Shown here piece after piece: positions 63,520-64,000 of a stretch of 64,000 bases of DNA. The position numbers were made by a program, and so were the translations under genes. A model generated the notes under the pieces. It saw nothing but the letters and a program-made list of their open reading frames with translations, was not told the DNA's origin and ran no database searches. The number at the start of each line of letters is the position of its first letter. The first letter of the stretch is position 1. The DNA comes from Lineus longissimus (taxonomy: Eukaryota > Nemertea > Pilidiophora > Heteronemertea > Lineidae): NCBI RefSeq assembly GCF_910592395.1, contig NC_088319.1, positions 2,976,001 through 3,040,000 of the forward strand, in the 5' to 3' direction.

Positions 63520-63612
63520 TACAGGGAGGCCCAGAATTATTTTCCTTTGGACAATAGAATTCTATTGTGTATCCCGATTGTGCGAGGGAAAATAATTCTG
63601 GGCCACCCTGTA
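63520..63612. mobile_element. ~93-bp hairpin element
   Basis: tacagggaggcccagaattattttcc and ggaaaataattctgggccaccctgta are inverted with one mismatch. The 'tacagg(g)tggccca' terminus is of the kind seen in Tc1/mariner-type MITEs. The centre also pairs (gaattctattgt). Confidence 0.85.
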
Positions 63613-64000
63613 CATCGCTATACACTCAAGGTGTTAACATTCAGTGTCAATTCAACTTTTGAACCCAGATATCCTTGCTCCTTTACGAAGATGCCCCCCT
63701 TACTATTCCACACATGACACACTTGTAGAAACTATCTCGACTGTCCTAAATACATTCTACTCTTTAGTAAGCATGTAATTAAGTCAAGAATCAAATCGGA
63801 CCAAAATTCATTGTCAAAGGTCACCTGACCTGAGGGGTCCTGTGTACAAAGTTTCAAGTTCATAGCTCCAGCGGTTAAGAAAAATGCCACTGTTTTTGAA
63901 ACAGGATAGACAATGACGACGATGACAACGGACACAGCGGTGTTGTATAGACAGCGAGCCAATGAGTACAAAATGACATAATAAGGATTTTCTAGTGACC

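Larger units (their letters stand above)
60802..64000. other. Right-hand end of the window, no convincing gene
   Basis: The frames at 61420-61665 (+) and 63138-63338 (-) are protein-like in composition but unrecognised and have no obvious partner exons. Inverted fragments of the 301-bp-period element lie at about 62040-62155 and 63780-63935. An (att/ata)n microsatellite lies at about 63090-63133. Confidence 0.5.

Overview
This is eukaryotic, almost certainly invertebrate-animal, nuclear DNA. The genes have many introns with clear GT-AG sites, the intergenic DNA is AT-rich and full of short non-autonomous transposons, and the gene families are animal-type (GABARAP, FBXO42, CCDC115, otopetrin, fibronectin type II). 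The gene mix suggests a marine invertebrate, possibly a lophotrochozoan such as a mollusc, annelid or brachiopod. The species cannot be fixed from sequence alone. All exon models come from reading splice sites and reading-frame continuity by eye.

Layout: (1) 1-7.5 kb: the 3' end of a Ty3/gypsy pol gene, a two-exon gene for a secreted PAN/apple-like protein (1081-3900, +), then gene-free DNA with a 960-bp palindromic element. (2) 7.7-10.3 kb: a two-exon otopetrin-type proton channel (+), followed by decayed copies of its last coding segment. (3) 11.2-19.2 kb: two tandem four-exon genes on the minus strand for small secreted Cys-rich proteins with a phospholipase A2-like active-site motif. (4) 21.1-27.3 kb: an eight-exon DDI (DNA-damage-inducible 1 family) gene (+) with ubiquitin-like, aspartyl protease and UBA domains; its introns hold a 20-bp minisatellite and several transposon relics. 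(5) 31.5-34.7 kb: a complete three-exon GABARAP/Atg8 gene (+). (6) 40.2-44.5 kb: a six-exon FBXO42-type F-box/kelch gene (-), divergent from the CCDC115/VMA22 gene at 45.4-46.1 kb (+). (7) 50.3-59.6 kb: a gene of about 21 coding exons (-) for a secreted modular protein of about 632 residues: signal peptide, two Cys-rich modules resembling PCSK9/resistin-type folds, nine single-exon two-Cys mini-modules, then four fibronectin type II domains alternating with three copies of an unrecognised two-Cys module. (8) 59.6-64 kb: no convincing gene; a large foldback element and several small inverted-repeat elements.

DDI, GABARAP, FBXO42 and CCDC115 are housekeeping genes of protein turnover, autophagy and V-ATPase assembly, but nothing in the sequence shows co-regulation beyond the divergent FBXO42/CCDC115 pair. 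The secreted-protein genes (PAN-like, PLA2-like pair, FN2 chimera) are the less familiar part of the window. The FN2 chimera is the best candidate for something undescribed. The other prominent signal is repeats: a family with 'acctctctattaaggacacc' ends (seven copies), a 301-bp-period element built around 'caaggtcacagaggtcaaa', a tRNA-derived SINE, an ~85-bp dispersed repeat (five copies) and at least ten hairpin elements.
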